A DNA stretch of 64,000 nucleotides from Flavobacterium johnsoniae (GCF_030388325.1 NZ_CP103794.1:1922001-1986000); one strand, 5' to 3'. Positions 9,092-18,875 are shown, counted from the stretch's first letter. Numbers and translations are program-made. The notes: generated by a model not told the origin, from the sequence alone.

Positions 9092-10423
9092 ATGAGGCTA
9101 GTAGTTTTAGGAGGAGGAGAAAGTGGTGTAGGAACCGCGATCCTCGGAAAGAAACAAGGATACGAAGTTTTTGTATCTGATTTCGGAAAGATAAAAGAGA
9201 GTTACAAAGAAGTTCTTATCATTAATAAAATTCCTTGGGAAGAAGAGCAGCATACAGAAGATTTGATTCTTAATGCTGATGTCGTAATGAAAAGTCCAGG
9301 AATTCCAGATAAATCTCCGATAGTGAAAAAGCTTATTGCTGCTGGAATAAAGGTGATTTCGGAAATTGAATTTGCAATTCCTTACACAGAAGCAATGACA
9401 ATCGGAATAACTGGAAGTAACGGAAAAACGACCACGACAATGCTAACACATCATTTGCTGAAATATGCAGGATTGAATGTTGGACTTGGAGGAAATATCG
9501 GAAAGAGTTTCGCCTGGCAGGTTGCAGAAAATAAATATGATGTTTACGTTCTTGAATTGAGCAGTTTTCAGTTAGACGGAATTATAGATTACCGACCGGA
9601 TATTGCCATAATAACAAACATTAGTCCGGATCATTTAGATCGATACGAATATAAATATGAAAATTATATCAATTCGAAATTTCGAATAACGATGAACCAG
9701 ACCGAAAGCGATTATCTTATTTATGATGCAGATGATGAAGCGAGTACAGAATGGTTAAAAAAGAATAAAACAAAAGCAAAATTAATTCCTTTTTCATTGA
9801 CAAAATCATTCAATGAAGGGGCTTCTATAAATAACAACAAAATGGAAATTAAGATCAACCAAGAAGAGTTTACAATGGACACAGAACACATTGCGTTAGA
9901 AGGAAAACATAATATGAAAAACGCAATGGCAGCAAGCTCTGTAGCGAAATTGATGCAAATTAGAAATGCAACAATCCGCGAAAGTTTATCTAATTTTCAA
10001 GGTGTTGAACACCGTTTAGAAAAAGTATTAAAAATACAAAACGTTCAATATATCAACGATTCAAAAGCTACTAACGTAAATGCAACTTTCTTTGCTTTAG
10101 ACAGTATGAATGTTCCAACAGTTTGGATTGTTGGAGGTGTTGATAAAGGAAATGATTACAACGAATTAATGTCTTTAGTTCGCGAAAAAGTAAAAGCAAT
10201 TATCTGTTTAGGAGTTGATAATCGTAAAATTATAGATGCTTTTGGAAACGTTGTTGATATTATGGTTGAAGTTAACAATATGAATGACGCTGTAAAAACG
10301 GCTCAAAGATTAACAGAAAAAGGTGATGCGGTTTTATTGTCTCCAGCTTGCGCAAGTTTCGATTTGTTCGAAAATTACGAAGATCGTGGAAAACAATTCA
10401 AACAAGCAGTTCACAACTTGTAG
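9092..10423 (+). CDS. murD: UDP-MurNAc-alanine D-glutamate ligase MurD
   Basis: A 443-residue Mur ligase that adds D-glutamate to UDP-MurNAc-L-alanine. The N-terminal Rossmann-like domain begins RLVVLGGGESG, the ATP loop GSNGKTTT is at residues 108-115, ITNISPDHLDRYE binds metal and substrate, and YINDSKATN with the C-terminal LLSPACASFD motif complete the family pattern. It starts directly after the mraY stop codon. A 16-bp inverted repeat of heptads separates it from ftsW. Confidence 0.95.
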   Translation: MRLVVLGGGESGVGTAILGKKQGYEVFVSDFGKIKESYKEVLIINKIPWEEEQHTEDLILNADVVMKSPGIPDKSPIVKKLIAAGIKVISEIEFAIPYTEAMTIGITGSNGKTTTTMLTHHLLKYAGLNVGLGGNIGKSFAWQVAENKYDVYVLELSSFQLDGIIDYRPDIAIITNISPDHLDRYEYKYENYINSKFRITMNQTESDYLIYDADDEASTEWLKKNKTKAKLIPFSLTKSFNEGASINNNKMEIKINQEEFTMDTEHIALEGKHNMKNAMAASSVAKLMQIRNATIRESLSNFQGVEHRLEKVLKIQNVQYINDSKATNVNATFFALDSMNVPTVWIVGGVDKGNDYNELMSLVREKVKAIICLGVDNRKIIDAFGNVVDIMVEVNNMNDAVKTAQRLTEKGDAVLLSPACASFDLFENYEDRGKQFKQAVHNL

Positions 10424-10430
10424 ATAAAAG

Positions 10431-10508
10431 TTTAAAGTTTCACGTTTCAGGTTTCAAGTTCGACACCTGAAACGTGAAACCTGAAACAAAATAAAACCTG
10501 AAACAAAA
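10431..10508 (+). repeat. Heptad array and hairpin (TGAAACC family) between murD and ftsW
   Basis: Units GTTTCAC, GTTTCAG and GTTTCAA run in tandem from 10437, followed by their inverted copies ending with CCTGAAACAA at 10497-10506. Arms 10437-10452 and 10465-10480 are a perfect 16-bp inverted repeat with a 12-nt loop. No T-run follows, so it does not look like a terminator. The final CAA is 5 nt before the ftsW ATG. Confidence 0.8.
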
Positions 10509-10511
10509 AAT

Positions 10512-11822
10512 ATGAAAGAACTAGTAAACAAACTAAAAGGAGATAGAGTAATATGGTCATTCGTGGCTTTATTAGCGCTGTTTTCGTTTATGCCTGTTTT
10601 TAGTGCGAGTAGTAATTTGGCATACATTGGGCACGGAACAGGAAATACTTTAGGGTATTTGCTAAAACACTTGGCTCATATTTGCATCGGTTTCTTGATT
10701 ATTTATTGGGTTCACAAAGTGCCTTATCATTATTTTAGAGCTATTTCTAAAATTGCGTTGCCTATTGTTTGGTTCTTATTGCTTTATACCTTGTTGAAAG
10801 GAACTGTTATCGCAGGAGCAAATGCAAGTCGTTGGATTCAAGTTCCTTTTATTGGAATCACGTTTCAGACATCAACATTAGCGTCAATCGTTCTTTTTAT
10901 TTATGTAGCACGATATTTATCAAAAACCAAAGAAGAAAATGAACCTTTTCAGACTTCATTAATTCAACTTTGGATTCCGGTGTTTATCACTTTAATGCTG
11001 ATTTTACCGGCAAACTTTTCGACTACAGCGTTGATTTTTGCAATGGTTTTGATGCTAACGTTCATCGGGAAATATCCTTTAAAATATATCGGATTTATTA
11101 TTGGTTCAGGAATCGCAATGCTGGCATTTTTCCTTTTGGTTGCAAAAGCCTTTCCAGATTCGAGATTCTTTAGCAGGGTTTCAACTTGGGAAAGTCGTAT
11201 TACCAACTTTACAACAGATAAACCAGACGAAGACGATTATCAGATAGAAAAGGCAAAAATTGCAATCGCATCAGGAAAATTAGGAGGATTAGGACCGGGA
11301 AAAAGCGTTCAGAAAAATTTCTTGCCACAATCTTCTTCCGATTTTATTTACGCCATTATTGTTGAAGAATACGGTTTGGTTGGCGGGGTTGCAATCGTAA
11401 TTCTGTACTTATTGCTTTTATTCCGATTTGTAGTGGCTTCTCATAAAGCGCCAACATTATTTGGAAAATTAGTCGTCGTTGGAGTTGGGTTTCCGATGAT
11501 ATTTCAAGCAATGATCAATATGGCAGTTGCAGTTGAATTATTGCCAGTAACCGGACAAACATTACCATTGATAAGTAGTGGAGGAAGTTCAATCTGGATG
11601 ACCTGTTTAGGACTTGGAATCATAATCAGCGTGACGAAAAAAGAAGAAGAGATTGCTGAAGAAAAACTAGAAAAAGAAAAGAGAAAAGAAGCTTTACAGC
11701 GATTGATCGATAGAGAATTGGCAGAAGATGATGTAATTCCTCAAGAAATATATGATGCAGAACCAGCTTATTCTATAGAAGATAATTCGAGAAATCCGAT
11801 GAATGCGGTTTTAAATAAATAG
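10512..11822 (+). CDS. ftsW: Septal peptidoglycan glycosyltransferase FtsW
   Basis: A 436-residue SEDS-family membrane protein with about ten membrane segments that polymerises lipid II at the division site together with FtsI. Family motifs include GLGPGKSVQKNFLPQSSSDFI near residue 260-280 and PVTGQTLPLISSGGSS near 345-360. A charged cytoplasmic tail of about 60 residues (rich in Glu and Lys) follows the last membrane segment. Its position between murD and murG supports FtsW over the elongation paralogue RodA. Confidence 0.92.
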   Translation: MKELVNKLKGDRVIWSFVALLALFSFMPVFSASSNLAYIGHGTGNTLGYLLKHLAHICIGFLIIYWVHKVPYHYFRAISKIALPIVWFLLLYTLLKGTVIAGANASRWIQVPFIGITFQTSTLASIVLFIYVARYLSKTKEENEPFQTSLIQLWIPVFITLMLILPANFSTTALIFAMVLMLTFIGKYPLKYIGFIIGSGIAMLAFFLLVAKAFPDSRFFSRVSTWESRITNFTTDKPDEDDYQIEKAKIAIASGKLGGLGPGKSVQKNFLPQSSSDFIYAIIVEEYGLVGGVAIVILYLLLLFRFVVASHKAPTLFGKLVVVGVGFPMIFQAMINMAVAVELLPVTGQTLPLISSGGSSIWMTCLGLGIIISVTKKEEEIAEEKLEKEKRKEALQRLIDRELAEDDVIPQEIYDAEPAYSIEDNSRNPMNAVLNK

Positions 11823-11867
11823 AGTTAAAATATAAAAGTTTTTTAAAAAGTTGTAATTTTTAGAAAG

Positions 11868-12962
11868 ATGACAAAGTATAAATTCATACTTAGCGGAGGA
11901 GGAACAGGAGGGCATATCTATCCTGCAATTGCTATTGCAAATGAATTGAAATTACAATTCCCAGATGCTGAATTTCTTTTTGTAGGCGCCAAAGATAAAA
12001 TGGAAATGCAAAAAGTACCTCAGGCAGGTTACGAAATAAAAGGTCTTTGGATTGCGGGTTTACAACGTAAGTTGACATTACAAAATTTAATGTTTCCATT
12101 AAAATTGGCAAGCAGTTTATTGGAATCAAAAAGAATAATTAAAAAATTTAAACCGAATGTAGTAATTGGAACTGGAGGTTTTGCCAGTGGACCTTTATTA
12201 CAGGCGGCAGGTTCGGCAGGAATTCCGACAGTTGTTCAAGAGCAGAATTCTTTTCCTGGAATTACAAATAAATTGCTGAGTAAAAAAGCAAATGCAATTT
12301 GTGTGGCTTATCAGAATTTAGAGCGTTTTTTTCCAAAAGAGAAAATTGTTTTAACGGGAAATCCAGTTCGTCAGGATTTAATTGATATTGAAAGCAAACG
12401 TGAAGAAGCAATTGCTTTTTACAATTTAGATCCCAATAAAAAAACATTATTGGTTTTAGGAGGAAGTTTAGGCGCAAGAAGAATCAATCAGTTAATTGAA
12501 AAAGAATTGCAAAATTTTCTTTCGCAAGATGTTCAGGTAATCTGGCAATGTGGGAAATTATATTTTGAAGATTATAAAAAATACAATCAGCCCAATGTAA
12601 AAGTGGTCGATTTTATTGAAAGAATGGATTTTGTTTACGCAGCATCAGATGTAATAATTTCACGTGCAGGAGCTTCATCAGTATCAGAATTATGTATTGT
12701 TGGAAAACCAGTGATTTTTATTCCATCTCCGAATGTAGCTGAAGATCATCAAACCAAAAATGCGCAAGCAATTGTTGATGCGAAAGGTGCCATTTTGTTG
12801 AAAGAATCTGAGCTGAACGAACAATTTAGTATCGTTTTTGAAGCGTTGCTAAAAGATTCAGGAAAACAAAAACAATTAAGTGATAATATTAAAAAACTAG
12901 CAAGACCAAAAGCGACACAGGATATTGTAGCACAAATTGTGAAGTTAATTAATAGGCAGTAA
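11868..12962 (+). CDS. murG: Lipid II synthase MurG (GlcNAc transferase)
   Basis: A 364-residue GT-B glycosyltransferase that transfers GlcNAc from UDP-GlcNAc to lipid I at the inner face of the membrane. The N-terminal G-loop [16 protein letters not shown], the second G-loop [13 protein letters not shown] and the UDP-binding [13 protein letters not shown] motif are intact. The last codons (NRQ, stop) lie inside a heptad repeat array that continues into the gap before murC, so the extreme C-terminus is written in repeat sequence. Confidence 0.95.
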   Translation: MTKYKFILSGGGTGGHIYPAIAIANELKLQFPDAEFLFVGAKDKMEMQKVPQAGYEIKGLWIAGLQRKLTLQNLMFPLKLASSLLESKRIIKKFKPNVVIGTGGFASGPLLQAAGSAGIPTVVQEQNSFPGITNKLLSKKANAICVAYQNLERFFPKEKIVLTGNPVRQDLIDIESKREEAIAFYNLDPNKKTLLVLGGSLGARRINQLIEKELQNFLSQDVQVIWQCGKLYFEDYKKYNQPNVKVVDFIERMDFVYAASDVIISRAGASSVSELCIVGKPVIFIPSPNVAEDHQTKNAQAIVDAKGAILLKESELNEQFSIVFEALLKDSGKQKQLSDNIKKLARPKATQDIVAQIVKLINRQ

Positions 12963-13060
12963 GCTATAGGCAATAAGCTTTAAGCTTGATGCGCTGTCTA
13001 AAGGAATGTAATAGAATTAGAAAATAAAGACAAAAGTTAAAGGCTTACGGCATAAAGCAA
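12953..13060 (+). repeat. Heptad array (TAAGCTT family) across the murG 3' end and murG-murC gap
   Basis: Consecutive units are TAGGCAG (12953-12959, coding), TAAGCTA (12960-12966, holding the murG stop), TAGGCAA, TAAGCTT and TAAGCTT (to 12987). After a spacer come AAAGGCTTACGG and GCATAAAGCAA (13050-13060), 7 nt before the murC ATG. The same units recur around the S23 gene at 43125-43167 and 43556-43629. Confidence 0.8.
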
Positions 13061-13067
13061 GAAAAAA

Positions 13068-14417
13068 ATGAATTTAAATCAAATACAAAACGTTTATTTT
13101 ATTGGTATCGGAGGAATCGGAATGAGTGCCTTAGCTCGTTATTTCAAGTTTATTGGAAAACAAGTTTCAGGTTACGATAAAACGCCTTCTATGCTAACTG
13201 ATGAATTGATTGAAAGCGGTATTGATATTCATTTTGAAGATGATATTAATTTAATTCCAAAAGATTACTATGTAGAGAATACGCTGGTAATTTATACGCC
13301 AGCTGTTCCGAAAACACATTCAGAATGGAATTATTTTATAGAAAGACATTATGAGGTTAAAAAACGTGCTGAAGTTCTTGGAATCATAAGTAAAGACACT
13401 TTTTGTTTTGCGGTTGCAGGAACGCACGGAAAAACTACAACATCTAGTATTTTGGGACATATTTTGTTTCAAAGCGGCGCTGATGTAACAGCTTTCATTG
13501 GTGGAATTGTAGAAAATTACAATTCAAACTTAATTGGAAGCGGAAAAACGGTAACTGTTGTAGAAGCAGATGAATTTGATAGATCGTTTTTGCACTTGCG
13601 TCCAGATATTGCTTGTGTGACATCAATGGATGCAGATCATTTGGATATTTACGGAACAAGTGACGCAATTGAAGCTTCTTTTAGAGAATTTGCTTCCAAA
13701 GTAGAAGATAAAAATAATCTCTTCATTACAAAAGAATTGCCTTTAGAGGGAGTTCAATGTGCTGTAAATGAAGATGCTGTTTATAAGGCTTTTAATGTTC
13801 GCATTGAGGATGGGGCTTATGTTTTTGATGTGCAGACGCCATCAGAAATTATGAAGGATTTGCGTTTTGGATTGCCTGGAAGACACAATTTAATGAATGG
13901 ATTGATGGCTATTGCAATGGCTAAGACATTCGGCACCCCGACCGATTCTATTGCAAAAGCCATTGCTTCATTCAACGGAATTAGAAGACGTTTTTCGTAC
14001 CAAATTAAGAGCGAAAATTTAGTTTATATTGATGATTATGCACATCATCCAACAGAAATTAATGCTGTTCATCAGGCAGTTAGAGAGTTGTATCCAGGAC
14101 GTAAAGTTTTAGCAATTTTCCAGCCGCATTTATTTAGCAGAACAAGAGATTTTGTTGACGGATTTGCGGCAAGTTTATCGCAGTTTGATGAAGTGTTTTT
14201 GATGGATATTTACCCTGCAAGAGAGCTTCCGATGGAAGGTGTTACTTCTGAGTGGCTTTTGGGTAAAATGACAAATTCGAACAAAAAAATTGTTGCAAAA
14301 GAAAATTTATTAGGTGAAATCAAAGCCAGTGATGCGCCTATTATTGTAACAATTGGAGCTGGTGATCTGGGAGAAATGGTTCCGTCAATAAAAAAGGTTT
14401 TAAATGAAAATATTTAA
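13068..14417 (+). CDS. murC: UDP-MurNAc L-alanine ligase MurC
   Basis: A 449-residue Mur ligase that adds the first residue, L-alanine, to UDP-MurNAc. The N-terminal dinucleotide-like loop is FIGIGGIGMSALA (residues 11-23), the ATP loop GTHGKTTT at 118-125, and DADHLDIYG, GRHNLMN and DDYAHHPTEI follow in family order. The 3' end overlaps ftsQ by 14 bases in another frame, so translation is probably coupled. Confidence 0.95.
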   Translation: MNLNQIQNVYFIGIGGIGMSALARYFKFIGKQVSGYDKTPSMLTDELIESGIDIHFEDDINLIPKDYYVENTLVIYTPAVPKTHSEWNYFIERHYEVKKRAEVLGIISKDTFCFAVAGTHGKTTTSSILGHILFQSGADVTAFIGGIVENYNSNLIGSGKTVTVVEADEFDRSFLHLRPDIACVTSMDADHLDIYGTSDAIEASFREFASKVEDKNNLFITKELPLEGVQCAVNEDAVYKAFNVRIEDGAYVFDVQTPSEIMKDLRFGLPGRHNLMNGLMAIAMAKTFGTPTDSIAKAIASFNGIRRRFSYQIKSENLVYIDDYAHHPTEINAVHQAVRELYPGRKVLAIFQPHLFSRTRDFVDGFAASLSQFDEVFLMDIYPARELPMEGVTSEWLLGKMTNSNKKIVAKENLLGEIKASDAPIIVTIGAGDLGEMVPSIKKVLNENI

Positions 14418-15126
14418 TTGGACAAATATTCGATTAGTACTCATTATTGGACTTGTTCTTTTTCTATATTCTTTCGCACAACATCGAAATGGAGATAGAA
14501 AACTGAAAAAATCTATGGTTGTTTTTGTAGGAGAAAATACGCTTTTTGTGAAACCAGAAACGGTTAATAAATTGTTGATAGAAAATAAAAGAGACGCTTC
14601 CAGTATTAGAAAAGATGAACTAGATTTGAATAAGATAGAGAAAACCCTCGATACGCAAGAGATGATTGAAAAGTCAAATGTTTTTGTAAGTATCGATGGA
14701 GTTCTAAAAGCAGTAGTAAAACAGAAGACGCCCATAGCAAGAGTTTATGACGGCGGTTCTTCTTTTTATATTGATTACGAGGGTAATAAAATGCCCTTGT
14801 CGGACAATTTCACTGCGAGAGTTCCTCTTGTTTCAGGGGCAATTAATGAAAAAAATAACGAAGATTTAGCAGCTTTATTTCGCACAATTTATGACGATGC
14901 GTTTTTGAAAAAAAACATCATTGCTATAGAGATTATGCCGAATGGAAGCTTAAAAATGTTTAACCGTAACTATGATTACTTCATAGATTTTGGTAGAACA
15001 ATGAATGTTGATAAGAAATTTAGAAACTATAAAGCGTTTTTTCAAAAAGCAGTTTTAGATAGTTCGTTATACAAATACAAAAAAATTGACCTTAGGTTTA
15101 CGGAACAAGTAGTTTGCACTAAATAA
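14404..15126 (+). CDS. ftsQ: Cell division protein FtsQ
   Basis: A 240-residue bitopic membrane protein with a short cytoplasmic start, one membrane segment at about residues 8-24 (IRLVLIIGLVLFLYSFA) and a periplasmic region. The N-terminal periplasmic part resembles a POTRA domain, followed by the beta domain; overall sequence conservation in FtsQ is low and the call rests on topology, size and position between murC and ftsA. It links FtsL-FtsB to the rest of the divisome. It overlaps murC and lies 6 bp from ftsA. Confidence 0.88.
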   Translation: MKIFNWTNIRLVLIIGLVLFLYSFAQHRNGDRKLKKSMVVFVGENTLFVKPETVNKLLIENKRDASSIRKDELDLNKIEKTLDTQEMIEKSNVFVSIDGVLKAVVKQKTPIARVYDGGSSFYIDYEGNKMPLSDNFTARVPLVSGAINEKNNEDLAALFRTIYDDAFLKKNIIAIEIMPNGSLKMFNRNYDYFIDFGRTMNVDKKFRNYKAFFQKAVLDSSLYKYKKIDLRFTEQVVCTK

Positions 15127-15132
15127 TAGAAA

Positions 15133-16545
15133 ATGGAAAAAGATAATATTGCAGTAGGTCTAGATATTGGAACAACCAAAATCGTTGCCATGATCGGCAA
15201 GAAAAATGAGTATGGTAAGTTGGAGATTTTGGGCATTGGCAAATCCAAAAGTTTGGGTGTTGCCAGAGGAGTAGTAAACAACATTACGCAGACGATTCAG
15301 TCTATACAACAGGCTATAATCGAAGCAGAAAATAATTCGGGTTATAAAATTAAAGATGTGGTCGTGGGTATTGCCGGACAGCACATCAGAAGTATTCAGC
15401 ATACAGATTACATCAGCAGAAATAATCCTGAAGAAGTAATTGGCGAAAATGATATTCAACTTCTAATTGATCAAGTAAACAAACTTGCGATGTTACCAGG
15501 AGAAGAAATCATTCACGTTTTACCACAAGAATTTAAAATCGACGGGCAATCTGAAATTAAAGAGCCAATCGGAATGTACGGCGGAAGATTAGAGTCTAGT
15601 TTTCACGTTGTGGTTGGTCAAGCATCTTCAATCAGAAATGTCGGAAGATGTATTCAGAGTTCAGGAATTGAATTGTCAGGATTGACATTAGAACCATTGG
15701 CTTCGGCAGATGCTGTTTTAAGTCAAGAAGAAAAAGAAGCTGGTGTAGCGCTTATCGATATTGGTGGCGGAACAACAGATTTGGCTATTTTTAAAGATGG
15801 CATCATTCGTCATACAGCTGTAATTCCTTTCGGAGGAAATGTAATTACAGATGATATTAAAGAAGGATGTTCTATTATTGAAAAACAAGCTGAACTTCTA
15901 AAAATAAAATTCGGATCTGCTTGGCCAGGAGAAAATAAAGACAACGAGATTGTTTCTATTCCAGGTTTAAGAGGAAGAGAGCCAAAAGAGATTTCGTTAA
16001 AAAATCTTTCTAAAATTATTCACGCAAGAGTTGTGGAAATTGTAGAACAGGTTTTTGCAGAAATTAAAGCATACGGTCACGAAGATCCTCGCAAAAAACT
16101 AATCGCAGGTATTGTATTAACGGGTGGTGGAGCTCAATTAAAGCACATCAAACAATTAGTTGAGTACATTACTGGAATGGATACTAGAATTGGATATCCA
16201 AACGAGCACTTAGCTGGAAATTCTGGTGAAGAAATTTCTAGTCCTTTATTTGCAACAGCAGTTGGATTAGTGATGAACAGTATCGAAAACAGCTCACAAA
16301 GTGCTGTTAGAATGGAATTGGTGAACGAACAGCCAAAAGTGGTTTACAGAAACGCTCCTCCAAATCCAGTACAGCGATACGAAGTAGAAGAAAATTACGT
16401 TGAGAAAGTAGAAACAATCGAAGAAGAAAGAGAAGTTGTTGGTCAGAAAGCTTCTAAAGATGAATCTACAGAAACAAAAATAAGACGATCATTTTTTGAT
16501 CGTTATGTCGACAAAATCAAAGAATTTTTAGACAACGCAGAATAA
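15133..16545 (+). CDS. ftsA: Cell division protein FtsA
   Basis: A 470-residue actin-fold ATPase that ties FtsZ filaments to the membrane. The phosphate-1 loop is AVGLDIGTTKI at the N-terminus, phosphate-2 is ALIDIGGGTTDLAIF near residue 211, and GIVLTGGGAQL near 330 is the adenosine motif. A variable acidic linker precedes the C-terminal amphipathic helix RRSFFDRYVDKIKEFL, the membrane-targeting sequence. The gene lies between ftsQ and ftsZ as usual. Confidence 0.95.
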   Translation: MEKDNIAVGLDIGTTKIVAMIGKKNEYGKLEILGIGKSKSLGVARGVVNNITQTIQSIQQAIIEAENNSGYKIKDVVVGIAGQHIRSIQHTDYISRNNPEEVIGENDIQLLIDQVNKLAMLPGEEIIHVLPQEFKIDGQSEIKEPIGMYGGRLESSFHVVVGQASSIRNVGRCIQSSGIELSGLTLEPLASADAVLSQEEKEAGVALIDIGGGTTDLAIFKDGIIRHTAVIPFGGNVITDDIKEGCSIIEKQAELLKIKFGSAWPGENKDNEIVSIPGLRGREPKEISLKNLSKIIHARVVEIVEQVFAEIKAYGHEDPRKKLIAGIVLTGGGAQLKHIKQLVEYITGMDTRIGYPNEHLAGNSGEEISSPLFATAVGLVMNSIENSSQSAVRMELVNEQPKVVYRNAPPNPVQRYEVEENYVEKVETIEEEREVVGQKASKDESTETKIRRSFFDRYVDKIKEFLDNAE

Positions 16546-16632
16546 TTAGAATAACAAGAAGAAGGAAATTACTTTTTGCCCCAAGTCAAGAAGTAAAAAA
16601 TGTACTTAATAAGAATTTCAAAAACCAAAAAG

Positions 16633-18609
16633 ATGATGAGCAACTCAGAATTTGGAAGTATTTCATTTGATTTACCAAAAAATCAATCAAATGTAATCAA
16701 AGTCATAGGTGTTGGTGGAGGCGGTAGTAACGCAATTAACCACATGTTTAAACAAGGTATTAAAGGCGTAGATTTTATCGTTTGTAATACCGATTCACAA
16801 GCGCTTCAAAATAGTTCAGTTCCAAATAAAATCCAATTAGGAGTTAATTTGACTGAAGGATTAGGAGCGGGAGCAAACCCAGATGTAGGACAGCAGTCTG
16901 CGATCGAAAGTATTTCTGATATTGAAAAAATGTTGGATAGAAATACTAAGATGGTATTTATTACTGCAGGTATGGGTGGAGGAACTGGAACTGGTGCAGC
17001 TCCGGTAATTGCTCAATTAGCAAAAGAAAGAGAAATATTAACTGTTGGTATCGTGACTATTCCGTTTCAATTTGAAGGGAAAGTACGCCAGGAGCAAGCG
17101 ATTATTGGAATCGAGAAATTGCGCAAGCAAGTAGATTCCCTAATCGTAATCAACAACAATAAATTAAGAGAAGTATACGGAAATCTTGGTTTTAAAGCAG
17201 GATTTTCTAAAGCGGATGAAGTTTTAGCAACTGCCTCAAGAGGTATTGCCGAAGTAATTACGCACCACTATACTCAAAATATCGATTTACGTGATGCAAA
17301 AACTGTTTTATCAAACAGCGGAACTGCTATTATGGGATCTTCTGTGGCAGCAGGTGAAAACAGAGCAAAAGATGCAATTATCTCAGCTTTAGATTCTCCG
17401 TTGTTAAACGATAATAAAATTACAGGTGCCAAAAACGTATTGTTGCTTATCGTTTCTGGAACTAATGAGATTACTCTTGATGAAATCGGAGAAATCAACG
17501 ATCACATTCAAGCTGAAGCTGGTTACAATGCAAATATTATCATGGGAGTTGGTGAAGACGAAACTCTTGGTGAAGCAATTGCTGTAACTATCATCGCTAC
17601 AGGATTTGATGTAGAACAACAAAATGAAATTGTAAATACAGAACCTAAAAAAATCATTCATACGTTAGAAGATGAGCAAAGAAGCGTTCATAATTTAACA
17701 AACAAACCACTTTCTTCTTTCGACTTAACAGTAGATACGCCTACTGCAAAAGTTGAAGATAAAGTAGTTTTTGATTTAACGGATGATGAAGACGAAACAT
17801 TTGCTCCAACTCCGGTTCAAGCTGTTGCTCCAGCAATCAATCAGGAAGAATTGGTGGTAATGTCTGAGTTTATCAAAAATCTAGATGTAACTTTCGAAAT
17901 TGTTTCGCCAATTACAGATATTGATTTTACAATTTCTGCTCCAGAAGTGCCTGTTCAGCAAATTCAGCAGCCAGTACAGCAACAAAGAGTATTTGAAAAA
18001 GAAGAACAAACAACTTTTTCTTTTGATCTTCCTTTGTTTAAACAAGAGCCTGTAAAAAGAGAGCCAGTTGTTGAAGATAATAGAGTTTTATTCGAATTGA
18101 CAAATGAAACTCGCGAAATAAAAGTTAATGATCCTGTTCAGTTTGTACCTGTAACAGAAGTTTCAGATAACGGAGTTGTTAGATATTCTCTAGAAGAATA
18201 TATGGAAGTAGAAAACGATTTATTGGCTTCTAAACCAGTTGAAAAAGTGGTTGAAGATGTTGTTCCAGAAGAATTAAACATCACTTTGAAACCAAGAGTT
18301 GATTTTGCTAGTCAGCCAGATTTTTCTACAACTTCTGAAGTTTCTCCTTTAGAATTAACTATTGAAGAAACATTACGTCTGAGAGCTGAAGAAAGAAGAA
18401 AGAAACTAAAAGAGTTTAACTATAAATTCCATAATAATGTTTCTAGAATTGATGAGTTGGAAAAAGAACCTGCTTATAAAAGATTAGGAATTGATTTGTC
18501 TAATTCTCAATCTAATAATGCAAATTCTAGAATCTCTGTTGGAACAGACAGTAACAACGATTTACAAATACGTTCAAACAATTCGTTTTTGCACGATAAC
18601 GTAGATTAG
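16633..18609 (+). CDS. ftsZ: Cell division GTPase FtsZ
   Basis: A tubulin-like GTPase that forms the Z ring. The start is taken at the ATGATG of 16633-16638 (MMSNSEFGSISFDLP), the usual N-terminus in Flavobacterium; an ATG at 16600 would add 11 residues. VIGVGGGGSNAINHM binds guanine nucleotide, GMGGGTGTGAAP is the tubulin signature and NNNKLREVYG leads to the T7 region. The GTPase core ends near residue 320. It is followed by an unusually long acidic, Pro/Val/Glu-rich linker of about 270 residues and a conserved end with PAYKRLGIDL. Last gene of the dcw cluster. Confidence 0.95.
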   Translation: MMSNSEFGSISFDLPKNQSNVIKVIGVGGGGSNAINHMFKQGIKGVDFIVCNTDSQALQNSSVPNKIQLGVNLTEGLGAGANPDVGQQSAIESISDIEKMLDRNTKMVFITAGMGGGTGTGAAPVIAQLAKEREILTVGIVTIPFQFEGKVRQEQAIIGIEKLRKQVDSLIVINNNKLREVYGNLGFKAGFSKADEVLATASRGIAEVITHHYTQNIDLRDAKTVLSNSGTAIMGSSVAAGENRAKDAIISALDSPLLNDNKITGAKNVLLLIVSGTNEITLDEIGEINDHIQAEAGYNANIIMGVGEDETLGEAIAVTIIATGFDVEQQNEIVNTEPKKIIHTLEDEQRSVHNLTNKPLSSFDLTVDTPTAKVEDKVVFDLTDDEDETFAPTPVQAVAPAINQEELVVMSEFIKNLDVTFEIVSPITDIDFTISAPEVPVQQIQQPVQQQRVFEKEEQTTFSFDLPLFKQEPVKREPVVEDNRVLFELTNETREIKVNDPVQFVPVTEVSDNGVVRYSLEEYMEVENDLLASKPVEKVVEDVVPEELNITLKPRVDFASQPDFSTTSEVSPLELTIEETLRLRAEERRKKLKEFNYKFHNNVSRIDELEKEPAYKRLGIDLSNSQSNNANSRISVGTDSNNDLQIRSNNSFLHDNVD

Positions 18610-18635
18610 TTTTTAAAATCATAATATTAGGATGG

Positions 18636-18671
18636 CCCGAAAATTGGATTTAATTTTCGGGTTATTTTTTT
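18636..18671 (+). terminator. Rho-independent terminator of the dcw cluster
   Basis: Perfect 10-bp stem CCCGAAAATT (18636-18645) and AATTTTCGGG (18652-18661) with a 6-nt loop, followed by a T-rich tract. It stands 27 bp after the ftsZ stop. Confidence 0.9.
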
Positions 18672-18728
18672 TATCTTCGCACAGAATTTTAAAATTTGAC
18701 TTTTAAGATAGTATTTTAAAAACAATAT

Positions 18729-18793
18729 TGTCACCCTGAGCGAAGTCGAAGGGCTTTTTGTCGGAAAGGGCTTCGACTTCGCTCAGCCTGACA
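18729..18793. repeat. REP-like palindromic element
   Basis: Arms 18729-18751 and 18771-18793 match over 21 of 23 positions around CTGAGCGAAGTCGAAG, with a 19-nt loop. One arm of the same element occurs alone at 38002-38024. GC-rich compared with its surroundings, intergenic, no T-run on either side: a dispersed palindrome, not a terminator. Confidence 0.85.
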
Positions 18794-18875
18794 AACTAGA
18801 AATATTAGTTTTAATTTAAACACCTAGTTCATACATCAATTAATAAGCATTGCTTATTTTAAATACAACATAAAC

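Noticed and set aside
10437..10480. Hairpin before ftsW as a terminator
   Set aside because: No T-run follows on either strand and it lies inside an operon; it is built of heptad repeats.
11932..12477. Minus-strand frames opposite murG
   Set aside because: Complete overlap with murG, no start context and no recognisable protein.
16600..16632. Upstream ATG giving ftsZ 11 more residues
   Set aside because: The extension MYLIRISKTKK is not usual for FtsZ, while the ATGATG at 16633 gives the expected N-terminus.
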